A stretch of DNA of 64,000 nt from Clostridiales bacterium (GCA_017527865.1 JAFXPN010000013.1:40212-104211), one strand, 5' to 3'. Positions 54,096-62,735 are shown, numbered from the stretch's first letter. A program made the numbers and translations. Notes: a model not told the origin generated them from the sequence alone.

Positions 54096-54124
54096 TTGAC
54101 ATAATACCGATCGACAAATATAAT
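54096..54124 (+). promoter_or_regulatory. Consensus promoter of tRNA-Leu
   Basis: Perfect TTGACA (54096-54101), 17-base spacer, perfect TATAAT (54119-54124). Confidence 0.92.
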
Positions 54125-54154
54125 CGTTCTTGCATTTGCTACAGGCAAGGGCAT

Positions 54155-54238
54155 GCGGCCTTGGCGGAACTGGCAGACGCGCATGACTAAGGATCATGTG
54201 GTAACCCCATACGAGTTCAAGTCTCGTAGGCCGCACCA
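54155..54238 (+). tRNA. tRNA-Leu(AAG)
   Basis: 84 bases with CCA, class II with a long variable arm. Acceptor GCGGCCT/AGGCCGC, A73. Anticodon stem CATGA/TCATG with loop CTAAGGA, giving anticodon AAG. Most bacteria read CUU with GAG, so an A34 leucine tRNA is unusual and may need editing to inosine. Confidence 0.92.
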
Positions 54239-54244
54239 GATAAT

Positions 54245-54277
54245 CTCCCGTAACTTAATTGTTGCGGGAGTTTTCTT
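54245..54277 (+). terminator. Terminator of tRNA-Leu
   Basis: CTCCCGTAAC/GTTGCGGGAG 10-bp stem, TTAATT loop, TTTTCTTTT tail. Confidence 0.9.
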
Positions 54278-54305
54278 TTATTTAACCCATCTGTAAAACT
54301 AATGA

Positions 54306-54314
54306 TGATAATAT
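54306..54314 (+). promoter_or_regulatory. Extended -10 element, leaderless start
   Basis: TGATAATAT ends 6 bases before ATG 54321; no Shine-Dalgarno sequence. Confidence 0.5.
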
Positions 54315-54320
54315 CTTACT

Positions 54321-55847
54321 ATGCGTAAGTGTTTGATCAGATTCGGAGCGGTTGTGCTCGCTCTTATAAATATCCTGATCCAGCTTCCTGTGTTGGAAGA
54401 GAATGTTGTTGCGGCGGCAAATCCCGGCGCGGGCGAATTCGTGATAAGGCTTTATAATCACGCCTTGGGCAGAAGTCCGGATGATGAGGGCTTCGCAGAC
54501 TGGGTCACGCGGCTTCAGTACGGTCAGGCGAACGGCGCACAGATCGCATCGGGAATACTGTTCAGCGAGGAGTGCCTCAACCGTAATATGGATGATGCGT
54601 CATATGTAAATGCGCTTTACCATATCTTCTTTAACAGAGATGCTGATCCCACCGGATTTGATGTCTGGGCAAATGCCCTCGCTCAGGGAACTTCCAGACA
54701 GGAAGTTATGATGAATTTTGTCAATTCCGTCGAATGGGCCAATATCTGCGCCTTAGGCGGCTTTTATTCCGGAAGCTCTTCCGATCCGGACGTTGATATC
54801 CCTGTGTCTGCCGAGAGCCGCGCTTTTATCGTCAATATGTACAGGAATTTTGCATCGTCCATGCCGTCATCTTCCGAGATCGATGCTCTTGCAACGGATC
54901 TTGTTTACCTGCGGACAACATGCAGGCAGATCGCCTCTGATGTTATCTTCTCGGATGATTTTATTGAAGTTGCAAGGAGTTCATCCCCCGGAAAGGTAAC
55001 GGAGATCTTCTTCAGGGCTTTTAGAGGAAGGGATCCTCTTCCGGTTGAACTGAATACAATGGTTACGGCTATGAACGGAAAGATCAACCTTGATTATCTT
55101 TACGATTATTTCGTCAATCGCAGTATATTTGCTGATTCCTGTGTGAACAGAGGACTTATGCCCGGAACAGAGGTTACCGTCAATACTGCGGGGATCAGTG
55201 ATGATGCTCTCAGCGCTTATTTTGCCGATGCGGCATTTATAGGAAACTCCGTTACGGCTGGCTTCCCCATGTACTTTTCAGCTGTCGGAAGAGGGCTTCT
55301 CGGTGATGTTCAGGTATATGCCCGCACGAGCTACTCATTCCTTACCGACCAGATGAGCAGGGCGGGCTATATGCTCCAATACGATGATGCCGAGGTTCAG
55401 GCGGCACAGCTGCTGTCTCTTGCCAATGTCCGCAAGGTCTTTATCTGCATGGGTACCAATGATCTGGTCGGAACGGATGCTTCGGTTGTCAGGGACAGAT
55501 ATGTGAGTTACATCGAAGGCATCATTGCGGCTAACCCCGGTATCCGTGTCTTTATCGTCTCAACACCGCCGCGTGTTGCTTCGGCTCAGACACCGGGACT
55601 TACAAATGAGGGGATCGATGAGCTTAATACGCTTATGAGCGAGTACTGTTACGAGAATGATCTCGATTTTATTGATATCAATACATCTCTTAAAAACGGT
55701 TCTGATTCCCTGGATCCTTCTTACAGCAGTGACGGTTATGTGCATATGAACAATACAGGTTACCGCGTGTGGGCAAACTGCGTTACGTCTTATGTTCGTA
55801 CAATGCTGGCTTCCGAGAGACATATCTACAGGTACCGAGGGAACTGA
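54321..55847 (+). CDS. Secreted DUF4214 x2 - SGNH hydrolase
   Basis: 508 residues. Signal peptide (1 to about 32, ending VVAAA). DUF4214 repeat 1 (about 40-150: LYNHALGRSPDDEGFADWV, FFNRDADPTGFDVWANAL), a more degenerate repeat 2 (about 165-280), then an SGNH/GDSL hydrolase (about 298-495). The hydrolase has nucleophile Ser in FIGNSVTAG (GNS instead of the usual GDS), Asn in MGTNDLVG and the Asp-His pair in DGYVHMN. It probably deacetylates or de-esterifies an envelope glycan; DUF4214 may bind surface sugars. Monocistronic start with a -10 box 6 bases before the ATG; the GNAT gene follows directly. Confidence 0.82.
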   Translation: MRKCLIRFGAVVLALINILIQLPVLEENVVAAANPGAGEFVIRLYNHALGRSPDDEGFADWVTRLQYGQANGAQIASGILFSEECLNRNMDDASYVNALYHIFFNRDADPTGFDVWANALAQGTSRQEVMMNFVNSVEWANICALGGFYSGSSSDPDVDIPVSAESRAFIVNMYRNFASSMPSSSEIDALATDLVYLRTTCRQIASDVIFSDDFIEVARSSSPGKVTEIFFRAFRGRDPLPVELNTMVTAMNGKINLDYLYDYFVNRSIFADSCVNRGLMPGTEVTVNTAGISDDALSAYFADAAFIGNSVTAGFPMYFSAVGRGLLGDVQVYARTSYSFLTDQMSRAGYMLQYDDAEVQAAQLLSLANVRKVFICMGTNDLVGTDASVVRDRYVSYIEGIIAANPGIRVFIVSTPPRVASAQTPGLTNEGIDELNTLMSEYCYENDLDFIDINTSLKNGSDSLDPSYSSDGYVHMNNTGYRVWANCVTSYVRTMLASERHIYRYRGN

Positions 55848-56321
55848 ATGTCAGTAATAAGACGTGCCTGCGAAAAGGATATTCCCCGTATAAACGACCT
55901 TCTGTCACAGGTCCTTGATGTTCATCATGAGATCCGGCCCGATCTTTTTAAGCCGGACAGCCGTAAGTACAATGAACGTCAGCTCGCAGCTTTGCTCGAA
56001 GACGATCTTCGCCCTGTGTTCGTTTATGAAGATGATGACGGTGTTGTTCAGGGATATGCATTCTGCGTGCTCGAGCATCCTGTCGGCAATAATATCATGA
56101 CACCTGTAAAGACGCTGTATATAGATGATCTGTGCGTAGATAAGGATGCAAGGGGAGAAGGTATAGGCAGAAAGCTTTTCGAGTATGTTAAAGAGTATGC
56201 AAAGGACACAGGATGTTATAACGTTACTCTTAATGTGTGGGAAGGCAACGGGAGCGCCAAGGAATTCTACCACAGAATGGGTCTGGTTCCGTATAAGTAC
56301 GGAATGGAGACTATACTGTGA
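55848..56321 (+). CDS. GNAT N-acetyltransferase
   Basis: 157 residues. Motif A is DDLCVDKDARGEGIGRKLFEYV (about 88-109), with the acetyl-CoA loop R-G-E-G-I-G. Motif B is CYNVTLNVWEGNGSAKEFYHRMG. Cytosolic acetyltransferase; substrate unknown. Its ATG follows the hydrolase stop directly, so it depends on that transcript. Confidence 0.85.
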   Translation: MSVIRRACEKDIPRINDLLSQVLDVHHEIRPDLFKPDSRKYNERQLAALLEDDLRPVFVYEDDDGVVQGYAFCVLEHPVGNNIMTPVKTLYIDDLCVDKDARGEGIGRKLFEYVKEYAKDTGCYNVTLNVWEGNGSAKEFYHRMGLVPYKYGMETIL

Positions 56322-56365
56322 TTGTGATACAATAATATTTCCTATAAAAGCTTAGGGAGATAAAT

Positions 56366-58138
56366 ATGAAGAAGATAATGCTTGGCAACGAGGCTGTTGC
56401 CAGAGGAGCTTATGAGGCCGGGATAAAGTTTGTATCATCATATCCCGGGACTCCCAGTACCGAGATAACCGAAGAGATAGCGAAGTACCCGGAAGTAGCC
56501 TGTGAATGGGCCCCTAACGAGAAGTGCGGAGCTGAAGCTGCGATCGGCTGTTCTGTCAGAGGCGGCAGAGCAATGACCTGCATGAAGCATGTCGGTATGA
56601 ATGTATGCGCGGATCCTTTGTTTACCGCATCGTATACCGGCGTAAACGGCGGACTGGTATTCTGTGTCGCTGACGATCCCGGAATGCATTCCTCCCAGAA
56701 TGAACAGGATTCCCGTAACTATGCACGCGCCTCCAAAGTTCCGATGTTCGAGCCTTCCGATTCCGAAGAGTGCCGCACATTTACCAAATATGCATTCGAA
56801 TTCTCCGAGAAGTACGATACACCCGTTATCATCAGGCTTCACACCAGAGTATCTCATTCAAGATCTGTTGTTGATACCGCCGAGCCTGAACCTGCTGTTG
56901 TCAAAGACTATGTTAAAGACCCGGTTAAATATGTAATGATGCCGGCATATGCCATTGGCAAGCATGTTGTCGTTGAAGAACGCACAGAGAAGATCATCGC
57001 GGATGTCGAAGCAGATCCCGAAGGCGCAGGTCTTCATAAGATCGAGATGCGCAGTACATCCCTAGGTATCATCACTGACGGTGCGGCTTATCAGTATGTA
57101 AGAGACGCGCTGCCTGATGCTTCGGTGCTGAAATTAGGTCTCGTCTGGCCTTTGTCTTCCAAGGTGATAAAGGACTTCGCTGCCCGCGTTGACCGGCTTG
57201 TTGTCGTTGAAGAACTCGATCCCTTCCTTGAGACCGAGATCAAAGCGATGGGTGTTGAATGCGAAGGCAAGGATCTTTTCACTTTGCAGGGTGAATATAC
57301 AGCAAGGCTTATCAAGGAGAAGCTTACCCAAGAGGCTCTGCCTGAGTCTGCATTCGATGTTGCCGCTCTGCCTTCGATCCCCGGCCGTCCGCCTGTGTTA
57401 TGCGCAGGCTGTCCGCACAAGGGGCTGTTCCTGGCTTTAAAGCGCCTGAAGGTCAGTGTTACGGGTGATATAGGCTGTTATACCTTAGGCGCGCTTCCTC
57501 CTATGCAGGCAGTTGACACAGTCGTATGCATGGGCGCTTCAGTCGGTATGGCACACGGTTTTGATAAGGCAACGGATCACGAGGCTTCAAAGAATACAGT
57601 CGGTGTTATCGGTGATTCCACGTTCCTTCATTCCGGCGTGACCAATCTTATGAACGCCGTTTATAACGACAGCCGCATTACACTTATTATCCTCGATAAT
57701 TCGATCACGGGAATGACAGGTCACCAGCAGAATCCTTCGACGGGTAAGAATATCCGTCTTGAAGCGGCGCCTGCCGTATCGTTGGAGAGATTATGCGAGT
57801 CGCTCGGTGTAAGACCTGAGGCGATCCGGGTTGTCGATCCTGTTGATACATTTGAGTGTGAAAAGGTGATCAGGGAAGAACTTGACCGCGATGTGGTCTC
57901 GGTCGTTATAGCAAGACGGCCGTGCGCTCTTATCCCTACAGGCCGTGCCAAGAAAGGAGTTGAAGCGGTCGTTGATTATGATAAGTGCAAGAAATGCGGC
58001 GCATGCGGAAGGATCATGTGTCCGGCTCTGATCATCGATGAAAACGGATTCCCGGTTATCGATGCGGAATCATGTAATAACTGCGGTCTGTGCGTAAATA
58101 TGTGCCGCTTCGGCGCACTGTCAAAGACGGAGGAGTGA
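56366..58138 (+). CDS. iorA: Indolepyruvate:ferredoxin oxidoreductase alpha subunit, copy 2
   Basis: 590 residues, paralog of 15172-16989. KIMLGNEAVARGAYEAG...SYPGTPSTEI at the N-terminus; CAGCPHKGLF, TGDIGCYTLG, GDSTFLHSG and DNSITGMTGHQQNPSTG in the thiamine diphosphate part; two 4Fe-4S motifs at the C-terminus (CKKCGACGRIMCPA and CNNCGLCVNMC). Same reaction as copy 1, possibly with a different aryl- or branched-pyruvate preference. Own promoter region with TACAAT; AGGGAG site. No paaK accompanies this copy. Confidence 0.92.
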   Translation: MKKIMLGNEAVARGAYEAGIKFVSSYPGTPSTEITEEIAKYPEVACEWAPNEKCGAEAAIGCSVRGGRAMTCMKHVGMNVCADPLFTASYTGVNGGLVFCVADDPGMHSSQNEQDSRNYARASKVPMFEPSDSEECRTFTKYAFEFSEKYDTPVIIRLHTRVSHSRSVVDTAEPEPAVVKDYVKDPVKYVMMPAYAIGKHVVVEERTEKIIADVEADPEGAGLHKIEMRSTSLGIITDGAAYQYVRDALPDASVLKLGLVWPLSSKVIKDFAARVDRLVVVEELDPFLETEIKAMGVECEGKDLFTLQGEYTARLIKEKLTQEALPESAFDVAALPSIPGRPPVLCAGCPHKGLFLALKRLKVSVTGDIGCYTLGALPPMQAVDTVVCMGASVGMAHGFDKATDHEASKNTVGVIGDSTFLHSGVTNLMNAVYNDSRITLIILDNSITGMTGHQQNPSTGKNIRLEAAPAVSLERLCESLGVRPEAIRVVDPVDTFECEKVIREELDRDVVSVVIARRPCALIPTGRAKKGVEAVVDYDKCKKCGACGRIMCPALIIDENGFPVIDAESCNNCGLCVNMCRFGALSKTEE

Positions 58139-58143
58139 TCTTT

Positions 58144-58749
58144 ATGGATAATGGTATTAATGCTTCTATAGTTCTTGCAGGTGTCGGAGGACAGGGAACG
58201 CTGATCGCGGGAAAGCTTCTCGGCATACTCGCTATGAACCTCGGCCTCGATGTTAAGGTTTCCGAGGTCCACGGAATGAGCCAGCGCGGAGGTTCTGTAG
58301 TAACTTATGTAAAGATCGCGCCGGAGGTTCATTCTCCGATAATCGAAGAGGGAACGGCCGATTTCATCCTGTCTTTTGAAGAGGTTGAGTCCGTAAGATG
58401 GGCGAAGCTTCTGAAGAAGGGCGGCACGATGATCGTTAATACACAGCAGATAAAGTCTTTGCCGGTCCTTCTGGGTCAGATGAAGTATCCTCAGGATATC
58501 ATCGGTACTTTACAGGTTAATGCCGGTGATAATGCGAAGATAATCCCGGTAGATGCCGCAGGACTGTCTCTGGAGACAGGAACCACAAAGGCCGCGAACA
58601 TCGTAATGCTCGGAGCTTTATCCAATTACTTCGGAGCATCCGAAGACGAGTGGAAGAAGGCGATCGAAGAGGCATTTGCTTCAAAGCCCAAGACTATACC
58701 CGGCAATCTCTCCGCATTTGACAAGGGACGCAAGGCAGGTCAGGTGTAA
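58144..58749 (+). CDS. iorB: Indolepyruvate:ferredoxin oxidoreductase beta subunit, copy 2
   Basis: 201 residues. ASIVLAGVGGQGTLIAGKLLG and MSQRGGSVVTYVKI as in copy 1. ATG 58144 is 5 bases after the iorA stop with GGAGG upstream; an in-frame ATG inside iorA has no ribosome binding site. Partner of the copy 2 alpha subunit. Confidence 0.92.
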   Translation: MDNGINASIVLAGVGGQGTLIAGKLLGILAMNLGLDVKVSEVHGMSQRGGSVVTYVKIAPEVHSPIIEEGTADFILSFEEVESVRWAKLLKKGGTMIVNTQQIKSLPVLLGQMKYPQDIIGTLQVNAGDNAKIIPVDAAGLSLETGTTKAANIVMLGALSNYFGASEDEWKKAIEEAFASKPKTIPGNLSAFDKGRKAGQV

Positions 58750-58752
58750 CGC

Positions 58753-59745
58753 ATGAATCTCGGTAAATTCAGTACAACTGAACTTGGAAGCACATATAAC
58801 TTCACGGTGCTCGTAACGGAGATGTCCGAGCGTGTATCCAAGACTGATAAGCCGTTTGTCAATTTTGTCTTCACCGACGGAACTGATAAGATATCTGCCA
58901 ATTATTTTGATAAGACGGAAGCATCTTTAAAGGCATCCGGCGTGGATGTCGGCAAGGTTGTTGATCTCACTTTCAATGTCAAGCTCTATAACGAGAAGAA
59001 GAATTACACGGTAACCAATATAATCGTCTGCCCGGATCCTGCGGCGCGGGTCGAGAAGTTCGTTCAGACTCCTCCGTATGAGATCGATGATATGTACAAT
59101 AAGATCATTGCCGCGGTCAAAAGATCGGGCGGAAGGGAATACGATCTCAATTCATTAACTGTTTCCGATGACGATATGAGCATTACCGCTTTGACTGTCA
59201 GAATGCTCAATAATAACCGTGAGGCGTTCTGCCGTTCATCTGCCGCGCACAGCATCCATCACGATCTTCGCGGCGGCCTTCTGTATCACACGTTCAGGAT
59301 GGTCTATAACGCTTTCTATACTTGCAAGACATACAAGGATCTCAATTGCGAGATGCTGATGTGCGGAACTGCGCTGCACGATATCGGCAAATTGAGGGAG
59401 CTTGATACCGATGAATTCGGCAACGCTGATTATTCGGCTGACGGCAGGCTTTTCGGGCACGCTGTTATTGGAATGCAGATGGTGGATGAAGAGGCTTCCA
59501 AAGGCCGCTATGATCCCGAACAGGTGCGTCAGATCAAGCATATGATAGCGTCGCATCACGGTTCCCTGGAATTTGGCGCGATTACGACGCCCGCAACGCC
59601 CGAGGCCTTTGTGCTCCACGAACTCGATATGATCGATTCGCGTATGTACATCTTCGAGAAGGAATTGGGCAAGATAGAACCCGGACAGATGACAGACCGC
59701 GTCTTTGCTCTTGAGAATTCGTCATTGTACAAGCCTCTTGAGTGA
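58753..59745 (+). CDS. yhaM: 3'-5' exoribonuclease YhaM family
   Basis: 330 residues. An OB-fold nucleic-acid-binding domain (1 to about 100: FTVLVTEMSERVSKTDKPFV) is followed by an HD phosphohydrolase domain (about 165-310: HHDLRGGLLYHTFRMV, TALHDIGKLRE, ASHHGSLEFG, HELDMIDSR). This is the YhaM architecture, a Firmicute enzyme that trims RNA 3' ends and can act on single-stranded DNA. 3 bases after iorB copy 2, so cotranscribed with it. Confidence 0.9.
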   Translation: MNLGKFSTTELGSTYNFTVLVTEMSERVSKTDKPFVNFVFTDGTDKISANYFDKTEASLKASGVDVGKVVDLTFNVKLYNEKKNYTVTNIIVCPDPAARVEKFVQTPPYEIDDMYNKIIAAVKRSGGREYDLNSLTVSDDDMSITALTVRMLNNNREAFCRSSAAHSIHHDLRGGLLYHTFRMVYNAFYTCKTYKDLNCEMLMCGTALHDIGKLRELDTDEFGNADYSADGRLFGHAVIGMQMVDEEASKGRYDPEQVRQIKHMIASHHGSLEFGAITTPATPEAFVLHELDMIDSRMYIFEKELGKIEPGQMTDRVFALENSSLYKPLE

Positions 59746-59747
59746 CG

Positions 59748-60587
59748 ATGTACGTAACCCGTATCGATTTTTTTGATCCCGGAAAGACAGCGGACAGCGG
59801 TCAGGCTTTCCGCATACACAGGATCGACGATACGCATGTTGAGACGGTAGCCTTAGGACGGTACCTCCAGATATCCTCCATGCCCGAAAAGAACACATAT
59901 GCTTTCTCCTGCAGCAGGGAGGAATTTGAAAGTGTGTGGCGGGATTATCTGGATATCGGAACCGATTACGATGCTGTAGTGAAGGGTATTGATGAGAATG
60001 ACGGATTTCTGCGGGCCGCAGCGGAATACGGTTACGGGATAAGGATACTGAAGCAGGAACCGTTCGAGACGATAATCTCTTATATCATATCTCAGAGGCG
60101 TTCCATTCCCTCGATAACAACCTGTGTAGACCGCTTATCGGAAACGGCGGGATCGAGGATAGAACTGCCTGAATTGAAAGAGCCTTTTGTTAAACCTTTA
60201 AAGAACGATTATTACGCATTTCCCACGATACGTCAGGCCGCAAAGCTGACTTCCTCACAGTTGGACCGTATAGGAGCGGGTTACAGGACTCCGTACATAT
60301 TGTCGGCAGTCAGGGATTTTGACAGCGGAAAACTGATCCCGGAGAAGATGGGAGAACTTAATGATGATGAGCTTTATGAAGTACTGATGTCCATGTACGG
60401 AGTCGGTGTGAAGGTCGCGAATTGCTCTATGCTGTTCGGATTTCACAGAGTCGGGCGCTTTCCTGTCGATGTATGGATAAAAAGGATCGAAGATACCCGT
60501 TATAACGGGCATTTTCCGGCTGAAAGATACCCTGGGACTGCCGGGATCCTGCAGCAATTTATGTTCTATTACATCCGCAACTTGTAA
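59748..60587 (+). CDS. 8-oxoguanine DNA glycosylase (OGG1 type)
   Basis: 279 residues. An N-terminal OGG1-like domain with DSGQAFRI (cf. GQ.FRW) comes first. The HhH-GPD core follows: EPFETIISYIISQRRSI, MYGVGVKVANCSML (catalytic Lys, about residue 222) and FPVDVWIKR (catalytic Asp). It should excise 8-oxoguanine and cut as a bifunctional lyase. ATG 59748 is used; GTG 59742 overlapping the yhaM stop is the alternative and adds two residues. No clear Shine-Dalgarno sequence; likely coupled to yhaM. Confidence 0.87.
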   Translation: MYVTRIDFFDPGKTADSGQAFRIHRIDDTHVETVALGRYLQISSMPEKNTYAFSCSREEFESVWRDYLDIGTDYDAVVKGIDENDGFLRAAAEYGYGIRILKQEPFETIISYIISQRRSIPSITTCVDRLSETAGSRIELPELKEPFVKPLKNDYYAFPTIRQAAKLTSSQLDRIGAGYRTPYILSAVRDFDSGKLIPEKMGELNDDELYEVLMSMYGVGVKVANCSMLFGFHRVGRFPVDVWIKRIEDTRYNGHFPAERYPGTAGILQQFMFYYIRNL

Positions 60588-60610
60588 TTGCCTTCAATAA
60601 ATGGTATTAT
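60582..60610 (+). promoter_or_regulatory. Promoter of tRNA-Val(GAC)
   Basis: TTGTAA (60582-60587), 17-base spacer, TATTAT (60605-60610). The -35 box overlaps the last codons of the glycosylase gene. Confidence 0.65.
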
Positions 60611-60622
60611 CTTCGGGCTGAC

Positions 60623-60699
60623 GGATGCTTAGCTCAGCTGGCTAGAGTACCTGCTTGACGTGCAGGGGGTCACAGGTTCGAGTCCTGTAGCATCCACCA
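60623..60699 (+). tRNA. tRNA-Val(GAC)
   Basis: 77 bases with CCA. Acceptor GGATGCT/AGCATCC, loop TTGACGT between CCTGC and GCAGG, anticodon GAC. Confidence 0.95.
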
Positions 60700-60704
60700 T
60701 GGGT

Positions 60705-60733
60705 ACGGCCGGATCAATGTCCGGCCGTTTTTA
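60705..60733 (+). terminator. Terminator of tRNA-Val(GAC)
   Basis: ACGGCCGGA/TCCGGCCGT stem with TCAATG loop and T-run. Confidence 0.9.
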
Positions 60734-60743
60734 TTTGCATACT

Positions 60744-60774
60744 AAAACCCCGTAATCTCAATGATTACGGGGTT
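60744..60774 (-). terminator. Terminator of tRNA-Val(CAC)
   Basis: AACCCCGTAAT/ATTACGGGGTT stem; the T-run TTTTAG follows on the minus strand. Confidence 0.85.
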
Positions 60775-60779
60775 CCTTA

Positions 60780-60854
60780 TGGTGGAAACTGTGGGGTTTG
60801 AACCCACGACCCCTCCCCTGTGAAGGGAATGCTCTCCCGCTGAGCTAAGCTTCC
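60780..60854 (-). tRNA. tRNA-Val(CAC)
   Basis: 75 bases with CCA. Acceptor GGAAGCT/AGTTTCC (one G-U), loop TTCACAG, anticodon CAC. Convergent with tRNA-Val(GAC), so two valine isoacceptors face each other. An extended -10 (TGGTAGAAT, minus strand, 60873-60865) sits upstream. Confidence 0.95.
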
Positions 60855-60891
60855 AAACCTGTTTATTCTACCATAAAACGCATATTGTTAG

Positions 60892-60897
60892 TATAAT
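60892..60897 (+). promoter_or_regulatory. -10 box, leaderless start
   Basis: TATAAT ends 7 bases before ATG 60905, with no Shine-Dalgarno sequence, so the transcript should start at the ATG. Confidence 0.6.
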
Positions 60898-60904
60898 CTT
60901 TTCC

Positions 60905-62128
60905 ATGAAGACCGAAAGACCTTACATCAAAGCGCATATTACACCAAAGGCGGAGAAAACCGTTAAGCGCGGTCATCCGTGGGTTTACGGGGAAGAGATA
61001 ACATCTGTTGACCGAACACCCGTAAACGGAAGCATCGTTGATGTTCTCGCAGGTAATTCATGGCAGGGAAGCGGCTTTTATAACAGTAATTCAAAGATAA
61101 CCATAAGGATATTCTCAAGGAACAGCAATGACTTGTTTGATGAGGGCTTCTGGAAGCGCCGTATTGCATATGCCGTGGATTACAGGCGTACGGTAATGCC
61201 CGGAGCTGACTTTAACTGTTGCAGACTGATACACGGAGAAGCAGATCAGATGCCCGGACTTACGGTTGACAGATATGAGGATATCCTGTCGGTGCAGATC
61301 ACCTGCCTCGGGATGGAGATGCTCAGGCCTGTAATATATCAGTCTTTGGTTGAAGTTCTCGCGAAGCATGGGGTCACGGTCAAGGGCATATACGAACGCA
61401 ATGAGATATCCTTAAGGACCAAAGAAGGACTTGATCTGTACAGCGGATGGTATACAGGTCTGTCTCATCCTGATTCTCCCGTGACAAGCATAACGGAGAA
61501 CGGGATCAGGTATTCAGTCGATGTGGCAAACGGTCAAAAGACAGGTTTTTTCCTGGATCAGAAATATAACCGACAGGCGGCTGCCCGGATCGCACAGGGT
61601 AAGAATGTTCTGGATTGCTTTACCCACACCGGCTCGTTTGGTCTTAATGCAGCAGCGGCAGGCGCCTTAAGCGTTACTTCGGTCGACATATCAGAAGATG
61701 CGGTAAAGATGGCAAAGGCAAATGCAGTACAAAACGGGCTTGACGGCAGGATCGTTTACGAATGCGCCGATGTGTTTGATTATCTTACGAAGCTCGCTCA
61801 GTCAAAGAGGCATGATTTCGATTACATCATTCTCGATCCGCCCGCGTTTACCAAGTCGAGGGATACGGTTGATTCCGCTGTTAAAGGGTACAAAGAGATC
61901 AATCTCAAGGCAATGAAGCTTCTGCCCAGAGGAGGGTATCTTGCTACCTGCTCATGCTCTCATTTTATGACGGAATCCCTTTTCGAAAAGGCTGTGAACA
62001 GCGCCGCATATGATGCGGGAAAGTGTTTAAGGCAGATCGAGAAGAGAACGCAGGCGCCGGATCATCCTATCCTGTGGAATGTTCCCGAAACATATTATCT
62101 TAAGTTCTACATTTTCCAGGTTATCTGA
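60905..62128 (+). CDS. Class I SAM-dependent rRNA methyltransferase, RlmI type
   Basis: 407 residues. A PUA domain comes first (about 1-80: KRGHPWVYGEEI, GFYNSNSKITIRIFS), then an EEHEE-like central region (GLTVDRYEDILSVQ, YERNE) and a Rossmann methyltransferase domain (GFFLDQKYNR, VLDCFTHTGSFGLNAAAAGA, DYIILDPPAF, TCSCSHFM). By family it methylates a cytosine of 23S rRNA (m5C1962 in E. coli). The DPPAF and CSCS segments supply the catalytic cysteine region. Stands alone; probably leaderless mRNA. Confidence 0.9.
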   Translation: MKTERPYIKAHITPKAEKTVKRGHPWVYGEEITSVDRTPVNGSIVDVLAGNSWQGSGFYNSNSKITIRIFSRNSNDLFDEGFWKRRIAYAVDYRRTVMPGADFNCCRLIHGEADQMPGLTVDRYEDILSVQITCLGMEMLRPVIYQSLVEVLAKHGVTVKGIYERNEISLRTKEGLDLYSGWYTGLSHPDSPVTSITENGIRYSVDVANGQKTGFFLDQKYNRQAAARIAQGKNVLDCFTHTGSFGLNAAAAGALSVTSVDISEDAVKMAKANAVQNGLDGRIVYECADVFDYLTKLAQSKRHDFDYIILDPPAFTKSRDTVDSAVKGYKEINLKAMKLLPRGGYLATCSCSHFMTESLFEKAVNSAAYDAGKCLRQIEKRTQAPDHPILWNVPETYYLKFYIFQVI

Positions 62129-62178
62129 AGTATAATAAAAATTTGTAAAGACAATTCATTAGGTGAGGTCATGTTGCG

Positions 62179-62727
62179 ATGAGTCCGGGTGTTGTGTTTG
62201 GTCTGTCTGCTTTGCTTCTTGCTGTATCTGTCGTATCTTTCGTTTTCTTCATAAAGATCAACAGGAAGAATAAGCTGGAATTTGATAAGAAACTCAAGCG
62301 CTATAATCAGGATATGGAGATCATAAGACAGCAGGAAGAGTCTAAGATCAAAGAGGAACAGAAGAAAGAACAAAAGAAGATAAAGGAGTCGCAGCAGATC
62401 CGTCCTCCGGTCGACAGGACCGAGTACTACCCGAGACGGGTACAGTTCATGTCTCCGAGCGGCGCGAGCTATGATGTACCTCTGCAGGATTCTTTTACCA
62501 TCGGGAAGAATCCCAACTGCGACCTTTGTGTTAAGGATCCGTCTGTCGGCGCGATGCACTGCAAGATACTCTATTCTGAAGGCAAGTATCTGATCCAGGA
62601 CCTTGGATCCGGCATAGGAACTTATTTTGACGGCATACTGATACCGGCCAATTCCGTGCAGGAGATCAGGACCGGAGTTCTGCAGTTCGGGAAAGTGACA
62701 TTCTTTGTAACGATCGATTCGGAGTAA
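62179..62727 (+). CDS. Membrane-anchored FHA-domain protein
   Basis: 182 residues. One N-terminal helix (about 5-27), a charged coiled-coil linker (about 30-75, repeated Lys/Glu/Gln), then an FHA domain (about 95-178): FTIGKNPNCDL, SVGAMHCKI and QDLGSGIGTYFDG hold the conserved Gly, Ser, His and GT residues. Binds phosphothreonine peptides at the inner membrane face. AGGTGAGG about 10 bases before ATG 62179; an ATG at 62172 stops after three codons. The next gene starts 8 bases later. Confidence 0.82.
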   Translation: MSPGVVFGLSALLLAVSVVSFVFFIKINRKNKLEFDKKLKRYNQDMEIIRQQEESKIKEEQKKEQKKIKESQQIRPPVDRTEYYPRRVQFMSPSGASYDVPLQDSFTIGKNPNCDLCVKDPSVGAMHCKILYSEGKYLIQDLGSGIGTYFDGILIPANSVQEIRTGVLQFGKVTFFVTIDSE

Positions 62728-62735
62728 ACAGGATC

